A DNA stretch of 64,000 nucleotides from Ehretia macrophylla (GCA_037974665.1 CM075768.1:65313816-65377815), one strand, 5' to 3'. Counted from the first letter of the stretch, positions 11,125-23,065 are shown. Notes: generated from the letters alone by a model not told the origin. A program made the numbers and translations.

Positions 11125-11682
11125 GTCATGTTGAGAGCACAATTCCTTTATTTGTTAACAGTTCACTGTCCCAGCCTAAAGAGATGGCTCATTCAAATGG
11201 CCCAATGGGCTTAACGACAACCCATCCGCTTCAACAACGCAGCATCCTCACAAGACGTGATATTGACGCGTTGTAGGGCCCTCTAATGTCCCGCGAGTAA
11301 GGTTGTCGTCCTTTTAACAGATCACGACATACGATCCAGGATGAAAAAACAGAGCCAAAGAAGAAAAATGGCCTGAAACTGATGAAAACGTTCAATTTTG
11401 GGCTCCAAAAATAGGTACAGTGAGCAAGCTAGATGCCCCCGTCGTAGAGCTCTCAGAGAGCTTTGCAACGATATGATGTGCTCTGCGTAACTCCTTACGG
11501 ATCAAAAGTTACGGGCACCGTAGCGACGGAGACCTGGTCACAAGCCCTACGCCCTCGGTTTGCGAGCCCAGCCTCTACGTGAAGCGAAGTTGTCTTACCC
11601 AATATTCCATGGGATTCGGTAATAGAAATTTGGTGGATAATGTATCTTGGCAACCCTAACCAGGGCAAAAAAAATTGAAAAG

Positions 11683-11801
11683 GGAGTGCAACACGAGGAC
11701 TTCCTAGGCGGTCACCCATCCTAGTACTACTATCGCCCAAGCACGCTTAACTTCAGAGTTTTGATGGGATCCAGTGCATTAGTGCTGGTATGATCGCACC
11801 C
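11683..11801 (-). rRNA. 5S rRNA gene copy 8
   Basis: 119 bp, 7 differences: two in box C and one in IE. Type I spacer. Confidence 0.92.
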
Positions 11802-12358
11802 GTTATGTTGAGGGCACAATTCCATTATTTCTTAACGGTTCACAGTGCCAGCCTAGAGAGATGGCCCATTCAAATGGCCCAATGGGCTTAACGACAACCC
11901 ATCCACTTCAACAACGCAGCATCCTCGCAAGACATGATATCGAAGCATTGTAGGGAGCTCTAATATCCCACGAGTAAGGTTGTCATCCTTTTAACAGCTC
12001 ACGACGTACGATCCGGGATGAAAAAACAGAGGAAAAGAATAAAAGTGGCCTGAAACTGATGAAAACGTTCGATTTTGGGCTCCAAAAAGGGCACAACGAG
12101 CAAGGTCACTGCCTTCCTCGTAGAGCTATCGGAGAGGTTTGCAACGGTATGCTATGCGCCGCATAACTCCGTACGGATCAAAAGTTATGGGCACCAGAGA
12201 GACGGAGACCTGGTCACAAGCCTTACGCCTTCGGTTTGCGGGCCCAGCCTCCACGTAAAGCGAATTTGTCATGCCCAAGGTGCCGTGGGATTCGATAATA
12301 GAAATGTGGTGGATAAAGTATCTTGGCAACCCAAACCGGAGCAAAAAAAATTGAAAGG

Positions 12359-12477
12359 GGGGTGCAAGACGAGGACTTCCCAAGGGGTCACCCATCCTAG
12401 TACTACTCTCGCCCAAGCACGCTTAACTTCGGAGTTCTGCTGGGTTCCGGTGCATTAGTGCTGTTATGATGGCACCC
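12359..12477 (-). rRNA. 5S rRNA gene copy 9
   Basis: 119 bp, 6 differences, one in box C; RNA nt 7 is also changed. Type II spacer. Confidence 0.92.
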
Positions 12478-13035
12478 GTCATATTGAGGGCACAATTCAT
12501 TTATGTGCTAACGGTTCACAGTCCCAGCCTAGAGAGATGGCCAATTCAAAAGGCCCAATGGGCTTAACGATAACCCATCTACTTCAACAACACAGCATCC
12601 TAGCAAGATGTGATATCGACGCGTTGTAGGGCCCCCTAATGTCCCGCGAGTAAGGTTGTCGTCCTTTTAACAGCTCACGACGTACGATCCGGGACAAAAA
12701 AATAGAGCAAAAGAAGAAAAGTGGCCTGAAATAGATGAAAACGTTTGAATTTTGGGTCCAAAAAAGCGCACAGCGAGCAAGCTTGCTGCCCCAGTCGTAG
12801 AGCTCTCAGAGAGCTTTGCAACGGTATGTTGTGCGCCGCGTAACTCCTTACGGATCAAAAGTTATGGGCACCGGAGCGACAGAGACTTGGTCACAATCCC
12901 TACACCCTCGGCTTGTAGGCCCAGCCTCTACGTGAAGCGAAGTTGTCTTGCCCAATGTTCCATGGGATTCGGTAATAGAAATTTGGTAGATAAAGTATCT
13001 TGGCAACCCTAACCAGGGCAAAAAAAATTGAAAAG

Positions 13036-13154
13036 GGGGCGCAACACGAGGACATCCCAGGGGGTCACCCATCCTAGCACTAATCTCGCCCAAGCACGCT
13101 TAAATTCGGAGTTCTGATAGGATCCGGTGCATTAGTGCTGGTATGATCGCACAC
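13036..13154 (-). rRNA. 5S rRNA gene copy 10
   Basis: 119 bp, 7 differences, one in IE and one in box A. Type I spacer. Confidence 0.92.
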
Positions 13155-13711
13155 GTCATGTTGAGGGCACAATTCCTTTATTTTTTAATGGTTCACTGTC
13201 CCAACCCAGAGAGATGACCCATTGAAAAGGCCCAATGTGCTTAATGACAACCTATCTGCTTCAACAACGCAACATCCTCGTAAGACGTGATATCGATGCA
13301 TTGTAGGGCCCCCTAATGTCCAGCGAGTTAGGTTGTCGTCCTTTTAACAGCTCACGACGTACGATCTAGGATGAAAAAATAGTGCAAAAGAAGAAAAGTG
13401 GCACAAAACTGATGAAAACATTCAATTTTGTGCTCCAAAAACTGGCAAAGCGAGCAAGAAGGCTGCCCCGTCGTAGAGCTTTCAGAGAGCTTTTCAACGG
13501 TATGATGTGCGCCGCGTAACTCCTTACTGAACAACAATTATGGGCACCGGAGCGATGGAGACCTGGTCACATGCCCTACGCCCTCGGTTTGCAGGCCCAG
13601 CATCCACGTGAAGCGAAGTTGTCTTGCCCAAGGTGCTGTGGGATTCGATAATAGAAATGTGGTGGATAAAGTATCTTGGCAACCCTAACCAGACGAAAAA
13701 AAATTGAAAAG

Positions 13712-13831
13712 GGGGTGGCAACGCGAGGACTTCCCTGGGGGTCACCCATCCTAGTACTTCTCTCACCCAAGCACACTTAACTTCGGAGTGTTGATGGGAG
13801 CCGGTGCGTTAGTGATGGTATGATCACACCC
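13712..13831 (-). rRNA. 5S rRNA gene copy 11, strongly diverged
   Basis: 120 bp owing to an extra G near the RNA 3' end. About 11 substitutions, with hits in box C, IE and box A; probably a pseudogene. Type II spacer with a mixed terminator-proximal segment (CCCTAACCAG). Confidence 0.88.
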
Positions 13832-14389
13832 GTCATGTTGAGGCACAATTCGTTCATTTGTTAATGGTTCACAGTCCCAGCCTAGAGAGATGGCCAATTC
13901 AAAACGCGCAATGGGCTTAACGATAACCCATCCGTTTCAACAACGCAGCATCCTAGCAAGATGTGATAACGACGAGTTGTTGGCCCCCCTAATGTCCCGC
14001 AAGTATGGTTGTCATCCTTTTAACAGCTCACGACGTACGATCCGGGATGAAAAAACAGAGCAAAAGAAGAAAAGTGGCCCAAAACTGATGAAAACGTTTG
14101 ATTTTGGTCTCCAAAAATGGGCACAGCGAGCAAGCTGGTTGACCCCGTCGTAGAGCTCTCAGAGAGCTTTGCAACGGAATGTTGTGCACTGGGTAACTCC
14201 TTACGGATTAAAAGTTATGGGCAACCGTGCGACGGAGACCTGGTCACAAGCCCTACGCCTTCGGTTTTGTGGGCCCAGCCACTACGTGATGCTAAGTTAT
14301 CTTGCCCAATGTTCCGTGGGATTCGGTAATAGAGATTTGTTGGATAAAGTATCTTGGCAACCCTAACCAGGGCAAAAAAAATTGAAAAG

Positions 14390-14508
14390 GAGGTGCAACA
14401 CGAGGACTTCCCAGGGGGTCACCCATCCTAGTACTACCCTCGCCCAAGCACATTTAACTTCGCAGTTCTGATGGGATTTGGTGCATTAGTTCTGGTATGA
14501 TCGCACCC
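14390..14508 (-). rRNA. 5S rRNA gene copy 12
   Basis: 119 bp, 8 differences including two adjacent changes in box A and one in IE. Type I spacer. Confidence 0.91.
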
Positions 14509-15047
14509 GTCATATTTAGGGCACAATTCCTTTATTTGTTAACAGTTCACTGTCCCAGCCTAGACAGATGGCCCATTCAAAAATCCCAATGGGCTTAACG
14601 ACAACCCATCCGCTTTAACAACGCAGCATCCTCGCAAGACGTGATATCGACACTTTGTAGGGCCCTCAAATGTCCCGCGAGTAAGGTTGTATTCCTTTTA
14701 ACAGATCACGACGTACAATCCAGGACGAAAAAACAGAGTAAAAGAAGAAAAGTGGCCTGAAACTGATGAAATGTTCGATTTTGGGCTACAAAAATGGGTA
14801 CAGCGAGCAAGTTGGCTGCCCACGTCATAGAGCTCTCAGAGAGATTTGTAACGGTATGCTGTGCTCCGTGTAACTCTTTACAGATCAATAGTTACGGGCA
14901 CCGGAGCGACGGAGACCTGGTCACAAGCCCTGCGCCCTCGGTTTGCGGGCCCAGCCTCTACGTGAAGTGAAGTTGTCTTGCCAAATGTTCCGTGGGATTC
15001 GGTAATAGAAAATTGGTGGATAAAGTATCTTGGCAACCCTAACCAGG

Positions 15048-15070
15048 GCAAAAAAAATTGAAAAGGGGGT
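15048..15070 (-). terminator. 5S Pol III terminator (representative)
   Basis: Directly 3' of copy 13 the minus strand reads CCCC, CTTTTCAA, then a run of eight T. Pol III stops at runs of four or more T, so the first TTTT is enough and the second is a backup. The arrangement recurs in most units. Confidence 0.8.
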
Positions 15071-15184
15071 GCAACACGAGTACTTCCCAGGGGGTCAACC
15101 ATCCTAGTACTACTCTCGCCCAAGCACGCTTAACTTCGGAGTTCTGATAGGATCTGGTGCATTAGTGCTGGTATGATCGCACCC
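15066..15184 (-). rRNA. 5S rRNA gene copy 13
   Basis: 119 bp, 4 differences, one in box C. Its upstream region is close to consensus and serves here as the reference for the promoter (15185-15270). Confidence 0.93.
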
Positions 15185-15203
15185 ATCATGTTGAGGGCAC
15201 AAT

Positions 15204-15214
15204 TCCTTTATTTG
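15204..15214 (-). promoter_or_regulatory. 5S upstream TATA-like box (representative)
   Basis: On the minus strand AATAAAGG lies about 21-28 nt upstream of copy 13, and the base at -1 is C. Both match known plant 5S external promoter elements. Nearly every unit keeps this segment (plus-strand CCTTTATT or CCTTTATG). Confidence 0.75.
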
Positions 15215-15245
15215 TTAACGGTTCACAGTCCCAGCCTAGAGAGAT

Positions 15246-15270
15246 GGCCCATTCAAAAGGCCCAATGGGC
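15246..15270. promoter_or_regulatory. Paired GGCCCA (site II-like) motifs in 5S spacer
   Basis: GGCCCA at 15246-15251 and again at 15259-15264; the second is part of an inverted repeat GCCCA-A-TGGGC (15260-15270). They lie 62-86 bp upstream of copy 13 and recur in most units. GGCCCA is the TCP-binding site II core known from ribosomal-protein gene promoters; a role at a Pol III array is only inferred. Confidence 0.5.
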
Positions 15271-15743
15271 TTAACGACAACCCATCCGCTTCAACAATGC
15301 AGCATCCTCGCAAGACGTGATATCGACACGTTGTAGGGCCCTCTAATGTCTAGTGAGTAAGGTTGTCGTCCTTTTAACAGCTCACGACGTACGATCCGGG
15401 ACGAAAAAACCAATCAAAAGAAGAAAAATGGCCTGAAACTAATGAAAACGTTCGATTTTGGGCTCCAAAAACGGGCACAGAGAACAAGCTAGCTGCCCCC
15501 GTCGTTGAGCTCTCTGAGAGCTTTGCAACGGTATGATGTGCGCCGCGTAACTCCTTACGGATCAAAAGTTATGGGCACCTGACTAACAGAGACCTGGTCA
15601 CAAGCCCTACGCCCTCGGTTTGCGGGCCCAGCCTCTACGTGAAGCGAAGTTGTCTTGCCCAAGGTGCCGTGGGATTCGGTAATAGAAATTTGGTGGATAA
15701 AGTATCTTGGCAACCCTAACCAGGGCAAAAAAAATTGAAAAGG

Positions 15744-15862
15744 GGGGTGCAACACGAGGACTTCCCAGGGGGTCACCCATCCTAGTACTACTCTCGCCCA
15801 AGCACGATTAACTTCGGAGTTCTGATAGGATCCGCTGCAGTAGTGCTGGTATAATTGCACCT
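15744..15862 (-). rRNA. 5S rRNA gene copy 14
   Basis: 119 bp, 7 differences, one in box A; RNA nt 1 is changed. Its 3' spacer is recombinant: type II CAAGGTGCCGTGGG is followed by type I GGTAATAGAAATTTGG and CCAGGGC. Confidence 0.92.
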
Positions 15863-16154
15863 GTTATGTTGAGGGCACAATTCCTTTATTTGTTAACGGT
15901 TGACAGTCCCCGCCAAGAGAGATTGCCCATTCAAAAGGCCCAATGGGTTTAACGACAACGCATCCGCTTCGATAACGCAGCATCCAAGCAAGACGTGATA
16001 TCGACGAGTTGTAAGGCCCTCTAATGGCCGGCGAGTAAGGTTGTCGTCCTTTTAACAGCTCACGACGTACGATCCGGGACGGAAAAACAGAACAAAAGAA
16101 GAAAAGTGGCCCGAAACTGATGAAAACGTTCGATTTTGGGCTCCAAAAATGGCA

Positions 16155-16172
16155 CAGCGAGCAAGCTCGCTG
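16155..16172. repeat. 8-bp inverted repeat typical of type II spacers
   Basis: CAGCGAGC-AA-GCTCGCTG, a perfect 8-bp inverted repeat. Type I spacers carry a mismatch in the right arm (GCTGGCTG). At about 38330 another type II unit extends it by one more pair. Function unknown. Confidence 0.5.
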
Positions 16173-16395
16173 CCCTTCTCGTAGAGCTGTCGGAGAGCTT
16201 TGCAACGGTGTGCTGTGCGCCGCATAACTCCGTACGGATCAAAAGTTATGGGCACCAGAGCTACGGAGAACTGTTTACAAGCCCTAAGCCCTCGGTTTGC
16301 GGGCCCAGCCTCCACGTGCCGTGGGATTCGATAACAGAAATGTGGTGGATAAAGTATCTTGACAACCCAAACCGGAGCAAAAAAAATTGAAAAGT

Positions 16396-16514
16396 GGGGT
16401 ACAACATGAGGACTTCGCAAGGGGTCACCCATCCTAGTATTACTCTCGTCCAAGCACGCTTAACTTTGGAGTTCTGATGGGATCCGGTGCATTGGTACTG
16501 GTATGATCACACCC
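16396..16514 (-). rRNA. 5S rRNA gene copy 15
   Basis: 119 bp, 10 differences, two in box C. The spacer 3' of it carries a 25-bp deletion with GTG at both ends (about 16315-16321). Type II. Confidence 0.9.
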
Positions 16515-17072
16515 GTCATGTTGAGCGCACAATTCATTTATGTGTTAACGGTTCACAGGCCCAACCTAGAGAGATGGCCAATTCAAAACGCCCAATGGGC
16601 TTAACGATAACCCATCCGATTCAACAACGCCGCATCCTAGCAAGACGTGATATCGACGCGTTGTAGGGCCCCCTAATTTTCCGCGAGTAAGGTTGTCATC
16701 ATTTTAACAGCTCACAACGTACGATCCGGGATGAAAACACAGAGCAAAAGAAGAAAAGTGGTCTGAAACTGATGAAAACGTTCGGTTTTGGGCTCCAAAA
16801 ACAGGCACAGCGAGCAAGCTGGCTGCCCCCGCCGTAGAGCTCTCAGAGAGCTTTGCAACGGTATGCTGTGCGCCGCGTAACTCCTTACGGATCAAAAGTA
16901 ATGGGCACCCGAGCGACGGAGACCTAGTCACAAGCCCTACGCCCTCGGTTTGTAGGCCCAGCCTCTACTTGAAGCGAAGTTGTCTTGCCCAATGTTCCGT
17001 GGGATTCGGTAATAGAAATTTGGTGGATAAAGTATCTTGGCAATCCTAACCAGGGCAAAAAAAATTGAAAAG

Positions 17073-17190
17073 GGGGTGCAACACGAGGACTTCCCAGGGG
17101 TTCACCCATCCTAGCACTACTCTCCTCCAAGCATGCTTAACTTCGGAGTTCAATGGGATCCGGTGCATTGGTGCTGGTATGATCGCACAC
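17073..17190 (-). rRNA. 5S rRNA gene copy 16
   Basis: 118 bp: one base deleted at about RNA nt 40, plus 8 substitutions that hit box C, IE and box A. C1 is inserted 63 bp upstream of its 5' end, separating it from most of its normal upstream region. Confidence 0.9.
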
Positions 17191-17253
17191 GTCATGTTGA
17201 GGGCACAATTCCTTTATTTGTTAACGGTTCACAGTCCCAGCCTAGAGAGATGG

Positions 17254-19889
17254 TGTAACACCCCAATCCCTCTCGAGACCGGGAGTTCTATCAATCGATC
17301 GAATCACAACCCAAACCAAACCCGAGCATAATTTTTAGGGAAAACGGACGGAGTCTCCCCTGTTTCTAGGCGAAATGTAAAACTTACGATAGCATATAAG
17401 TGGACCAATACCATGTCCAAACATTGAAAACCACCTCAAGGCCATCCGAGCCTCGGTTCTCAACAATTTAAACTCAGCAAGTATACAAACATTTCCAATT
17501 TAAAGGCTAACCTATCTCTTTTCATTTTTGACTAGTACATTCGAACTAGACGGTTAAACCATACTAAGCTACTGCATAAAATAAACTATCATGCCATTCT
17601 AACTCTTTTCCTTTGGACATTACAGACATGCATTGAAGTTAAGCTATGCTAACTGATTACATAAACTAGCTTATCAATTCACCTCAGCTACTTAGCTAAA
17701 TTTAAATTACATTTCTTTTGACAATAAATACAAACAACATATGAACATACATCTTTACAAACTTCGACACTCAAGCCACATAGGCACGCAAGACAACTCT
17801 TCAGGCACGAACTTTCACAAAATCACGAACTTTCCAGCTAACATGACATTTCCTGAAATGTGGTGGTGAGGAGTGAGTATACACAACACGTATACTCAGT
17901 GAGGGCGAGACAGATATCGAATTGGAGAGAAAGAAAGTCGTGCAATGCAAATAAGACAGTTAAGCAATATAACTGATAAATAAGCAATCAAGACAAACAA
18001 TCAATACAATAAGCAATTACTGAAAGCATTAACACAACCATTCAAAGCTATACCACACTCTGAAGGCTATGGTTCACTCATACTAGCAATGTACCATTTC
18101 ACGAGCGATACATCAATCTCGAGCTTGATGTTGACAATGATGACAATAAGCGCGCAACCACCTTATAACACCAGTTTGGAATACCCCGGAAGTATCCATC
18201 AATCTACGACCCAAATCTCCCTGGGAGGCAACCCAAGCGAGAAGAGGGAATAACTACAGAGCTAGAGCAACCAACACTGGCAACCCGAGGCAACCCAGAG
18301 AGGCCTATCACTCACGCGCTGACACTATGCAATACAAGACTCGATACAAGGCGATAAACGAGCGATAGCACAACAATACAGAATAGAGGAGATAAACGAG
18401 ATATCAAGCATTATCAACAATTGTTAAACATTTCAATCAATAATCAACTCTAACAAGCGTAATAAGCATTAACAAGCATTTACAATCAAACAAGTAATAA
18501 GAACAACACCAACTAACATTATCAAGCAATAACAAGTATTCTATAGGCATTATAAGCATTCTATAGGCAACATAAGCATTCTATAAGCAATATAAGCATT
18601 CTATAAGCAATATTCTATGAAAACACACAAAATCATGAAAATGACCCCAACTTACCAAACTCTACTACTTTCAAACGAGCCACGAGTTTTGGAAACCGAC
18701 TTCACCAATCCTCCTAGGTCAAAATAAGGCACGTCTAAAGACCCCGAAACCCTACTTAACACTGTAATTCACGCAAAGTCCCGATTTCCCCCTTTGCTCG
18801 TTTGAACTACAACTATACTAACGAAACACCCAACCAACGCCATAATCGTACCAAAAGTGCTTCCATGGCCTCCCGAAACAATGCCATCACGCAAAATGAG
18901 AAAACGCTAAACTCAAACCTAAACGACCCCGACTTTCACCAAGGCATTTTTCTCACTTTTTCCATTACGCAACCTAAACAAACCATGCATTTAGACATTC
19001 TAGTATACCTAGCACCTTTTCACATCAACAGAAAGCATAACAGCGCAACTTCATCGAAACGGGGGTTTACTATTCATTATTTACTATTCATTACACAATT
19101 TATATTTCAAATTCGATATTCAACCGCATAAAATGTTAAAAAGCTATAAATACACGTTCTACAATTACTAGAGAACATTCTTTAAGCAATGAAATAGACA
19201 AAATAACAACCTACAGTTAAATCACAAAAATTAAAGTTTATGTTCAACATTTTCAAATGCGCAAATAACGATGAAACCCTCACCTTAGATGCTCCTAGAC
19301 GCTTGGAAAACCACGCTGGATGCCTCGGAAACCACCCTGCACAAGCTTTCGCGAAGAAATTGAGGTTTGAAGTTGAAATGTTTTTTTTTTTCTTTTTCCT
19401 CCATGGTTTCAGCCATGGCCTTCTTTATTTCCTAATTTAGCTATTTTGTTTCGTATTTCATACTTAAATAAAAGATGACAAATGGTCAAAGCTTCGGTCA
19501 ACTCGCTAAACCAAAACAGCTATGCGCGACCTTACGAAAACGGCCATAACTTCTTCTAGAAAACTCCAATTCACGAACGGTTTGAAGCCTCAGAAACTAG
19601 ACTCATAGAGCTTTCCAACCATATATAATTTGCTACATAACTCTTCCCCAATTGGTTCAGATTTAATTCCAAAGTTGATCCAAAATTTGACTAACTTAAC
19701 ATTGCATTTTTTTATTTCTAATCCCAAGTTTGCCATTTATTAAACATTTCAAAAAATTTCACCATGTCCTAGTTAGTCATTGTAGATGAAAAGTCAACTA
19801 GTTTGGTCAAAGAAGGTGAAAGGTCAATAAAATGCAATTTAAATGAACTTTAAATGCTATTGAATACATGCCAGGTTCGGGGTATCATA
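17254..19889 (-). mobile_element. C1, solo LTR of family C (2636 bp)
   Basis: Starts TGTAACACCCC and ends ATCATA, where the expected terminal CA has become TA. It is flanked by a perfect 5-bp duplication, GATGG (17249-17253 and 19890-19894). Its left end matches the C2 LTR, whose primer-binding site shows that the family lies on the minus strand. No internal region or second LTR is present, so it is a solo LTR left by recombination. It carries hairpin I (17874-17898) and a weak GC-rich module at about 18270-18305. No coding sequence recognised. Confidence 0.85.
17874..17898 (-). promoter_or_regulatory. Conserved LTR hairpin I, C1
   Basis: Element sense: CCTCAC directly before stem TGAGTATAC, a 7-nt loop, and stem GTATACTCA. 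This is a perfect 9-bp stem, 620 nt upstream of the LTR 3' end. Confidence 0.65.
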
Positions 19890-20323
19890 GATGGCCCATT
19901 CAAAAGGCCCAATGGGCTTAACGACAACCCATCTACTTTAACAATGCAGAATCCTCGCAAGACATGATATCGACGCTTTGTAGGGCCCTCAAATGTCCCG
20001 CGAGTAAGGTTGTCATCCTTTTAACAGCTCACGACGTACGATCTGGGATGAAAAAATAGAGCAAAAGAAGAAAAATGGCTTGAAACTGATGAAAATGTTC
20101 GATTTTGGGCTCCAAAAACGGGCAAAGCGAGCAAGCTGGTTGCCCCCGTCGTTGAGCTCTCAGAGAGCTTTGCATCGGAATGCTGTGCGCCGCATAACAC
20201 CTTACGGATCAGCCTCTACGTGAAGCGAAGTTGTCTTGCCCAATGTTCCGTGGGATTCGGTAATAGAAATTTGGTGGATAAAGTATCTTGGCAACCCAAA
20301 CCGGAGCAAAAAAATTGAAAATG

Positions 20324-20442
20324 GGGGTGCAACACGAGGACTTCCCAGGGGGTCACCCATCCTAGTACTACTCTCGCCCATGCACACTTAACTTCGGAGT
20401 TTTGATGGGATCCATTGCATTAGTGCTGGTATGATCACACCC
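20324..20442 (-). rRNA. 5S rRNA gene copy 17
   Basis: 119 bp, 6 differences, two in box A. The spacer 3' of it is recombinant: type I GGTAATAGAAATTTGG, then type II CCCAAACCGGAGC. Confidence 0.92.
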
Positions 20443-20999
20443 GTCATGTTGAGTGCACAATTCCTTTATGTGTTAACGGTTCACAGTCCCAGCCTAGAGA
20501 GATGGCCAATTCAAAAGGCCCAATGGGCATAACGATAACCTATCTGCTTCAACAACGCAGCATCCTAGCAAGACGTGATATCGACGCATTGTAGGACCCC
20601 CTAATGTCCCGCTAGTAAGGTTGTTGTCCTTTTAACAGCTCACGACGTACGATCCGGGATGAAAAAACAAAGCAAAAGAAGAAAAGTGGCCTGAAACTGA
20701 TGAAAATGTTCAATTTTGGGCTCCAAAAATGGTCACAGCGAGCAAGCTGGCTACACCCGTCGTAGAGCTCTCTGAGATCTTTGCAACGGTATGCTGTGCA
20801 CCGCGTAACTCCTTACGGATCAAAAGTTATGGACACCGGAGCGACAGAGACCTGGTCACAAGTCCTACGCCCTCGGTTTGCAGGCCCAGCCTCTACGTGA
20901 AGCGAAGTTGTCTTGCCCAATGTTCCGTGGGATTTGGTAATCGAAATTTGGTGGACAAAGTATCTTGGCAACCCTAACCAGGGAATAAAAAAATGAAAA

Positions 21000-21118
21000 G
21001 GGATGCAACACGGGGACTTCCTAGGGGGTCACCCATCCTAGTACTATTCTCGCCCAAGCACGCTTAACTTCAGAGTTCTGATGGGATTCGGCGCATTAGT
21101 ACTGGTATGATCACACCC
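21000..21118 (-). rRNA. 5S rRNA gene copy 18
   Basis: 119 bp, 9 differences, one in box C and one in IE. The terminator is weakened: AATAAAAAAATGAAAAGGG on the plus strand breaks the usual T-run. Type I spacer. Confidence 0.9.
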
Positions 21119-22199
21119 GTCAAGTTAAGGGCACAATTCCTTTATGTGTTAACGGTTCACAGTTCGAGCCTAGAGAGATGGCCAATTCAAAAGGTCCAAT
21201 GGGCTTAACGATAACCCATCTGCTTCAACAACGCAGCATCCTAGCAAGACGTGATATTGACGCGTTGTAGGGCCCCTTAATGTCCTGTGAGTAAGGTTGT
21301 CGTCCTTTTAACAGCTCACGACGTACGATCCGGGACAAAAAAACAGAGCAAAAGAAGAAAAGTTGCCTGAAACTGATGAAAACGTTCGATTTTGGGCTCC
21401 AAAAAGGGCACAGCGAGCAAGCTGGCTGCCCCCGTTGTAGAGCTCTCGGAGAGCTTTCCAACGTTATGCTGTGTGCCGCGTAACTTGTCACGCCTCAACC
21501 CGGCCAATAAGGTTAGACTAGGGTGTGAACTAAACATTCAAGTCACGTCTCGTACTTAACTGTTTATAAAGATTTAACACTTATCTTTTTTAGCCTAAAC
21601 TTCAAAGTTTTCCGGAAAACCGGCAACATAACGGCTGTAATTGGACTCTTTGGTTTGACCTAATTCTCTGAACGCCTCAATTATTCCAATCATCAATCCA
21701 ATTTCATTAAGGACTCCTATTTGTCACCAACCAATTTGCCTACTAGTTTATCTTGAAACTCTCGTTTGGTTAATAAGCCTAACATGATAACTATGCCCCG
21801 TTTATTTTTCAATTTCCTATCATGGAAGTACCTATTATCCTTTAGTTTGCAAATGAACACCTAAGTGAAATTAGATAGAATTAACTTAGTTGATTGTTCA
21901 TCTAGTGGTTTGAATGCCTACGATAACTACTAATTAAGAAAACGAAAGCAAACAACCAAATAAAAGTTCGTCTGGTTATAGATAGTACAATCTCATAATT
22001 AGACCCAAATTACAACGGGGTCATTTACATCACTAAACAACGAGAAACATAAAAGAAATAGTCTTCAAGTAGCATAGTTCACAAATAGCCATAATCACGC
22101 AAGGCACACAAGACAGACAATCACCCAGGGGTTCATCGTTAGGCACACCGTCCTCAGGTACCTGTACCTGTCCTTCTTCACCTGTGATGAAAAAGATGG

Positions 22200-22217
22200 T
22201 GAGTCCTTATGAACTCA
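22200..22217 (-). promoter_or_regulatory. Conserved LTR hairpin I, A2
   Basis: Same 7-pair stem and ATAA loop as A1, followed on the plus strand by GTGAGG; 714 nt from the LTR 3' end. Confidence 0.62.
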
Positions 22218-22595
22218 GTGAGGGGGAACGAGAAATACGTTTTGAACCTGGTTTTCCGGTTCAATTTATGAAAACTCTTTTTGAGAACATATCACGTATT
22301 ACAAATAATAAGGTACACAATTATAAGAAACAAATCGAGTAACGGATACAAAGTAAGGGAACAGAAATGCCAGTCTTTCCTCCGCGAGGTTCTCTAGGAA
22401 CCAAGCGAGAGTACTTGTACACATAATAAAAAGGATACGGTGAGCATTTGCTCTCAATATCAATTTCGATTCATTTGGTCGGGCCGACTTCAATAATCCA
22501 GTTATCACTCCCAAATGGGTGTCCTCTGGATGTACCCCGAAACCTACGACCCAACTCTCCGAGGGTGAAATGCCAAGCGACAGAGAGAATTGGAC

Positions 22596-22658
22596 CATGG
22601 TAGTCACGGTAACACCGGCAAGCCCGATGCCGCCCGGCGTGCGTGAAACACTACCATG
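22596..22658 (-). promoter_or_regulatory. Long GC-rich hairpin II, A2
   Basis: Outer stem CATGGTAG (22596-22603) with CTACCATG (22651-22658) and the second stem TCACG/CGTGA are kept. The third stem has one mismatch (CCGGCG). Confidence 0.58.
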
Positions 22659-22699
22659 CCACACTGAAAGGTTGCAACCTCGTATACAATGCCCATTTA

Positions 22700-23065
22700 T
22701 GTCATTTAACATTTCACATTAGGAGGTCAACAAAGTAGGTTGCCTCCGAGCAAGTATATGATCACATTTTGACTTATTGGCATATAAGGCATTGTAAGAA
22801 CATATAATCATTTCATATATCCATTTGAAAGCAATTAAACTTTAACGGGCAGCCAAGTAATCATGTTCAAATAAACCATTGAATATCTTTTAACAATTCA
22901 CATTAGGAGGACAACAAAGTAGGTTGCCTACAAGCAATTTCAAGATCACATATTGCCAAGTAAACGAACGAGGCATGCTTGACATGAAATTTCACTTTGT
23001 AGAACACATAGAGTCATATGAACATTAAACGGGCAGCCATGTAACACATGCAAGTTAAGCCATAT
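22700..23065 (-). repeat. A2-specific internal duplication
   Basis: The segment TTCACATTAGGAGG.CAACAAAGTAGGTTGCC ... GGGCAGCCA occurs twice in tandem, at about 22715 and about 22900, with clear divergence. A1 (about 7098) and A3 (about 43675) have one copy. Confidence 0.6.

Larger units (their letters stand above)
9488..17253 (-). repeat. 5S rDNA array, block 2 (units 5-16)
   Basis: Twelve units with starts 676-682 bp apart, except the 652-bp step from copy 14 to copy 15, caused by a 25-bp deletion at about 16318 between two GTG triplets. Spacer types 5 to 16: I, II, I, I, II, I, II, I, I, I with type II tract, II, I. The first half-unit (9488-9646) begins inside a spacer at the A1 right junction. 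Spacers hold no other gene that I can see. Confidence 0.95.
19890..21485 (-). repeat. 5S rDNA array, block 3 (units 17-18)
   Basis: Two genes and part of a third unit between C1 and A2. The spacer left of copy 17 lacks about 66 bp at about 20210: GGATC is joined directly to AGCCTCTACG. The block ends at TAACT (21481-21485), the left target duplication of A2. Confidence 0.94.

Noticed and set aside
22299..22712. 137-codon minus-strand frame in A2
   Set aside because: It lies within the LTR across the GC-rich hairpin. Homologous frames in A1 and A3 are broken, and no domain is recognisable.
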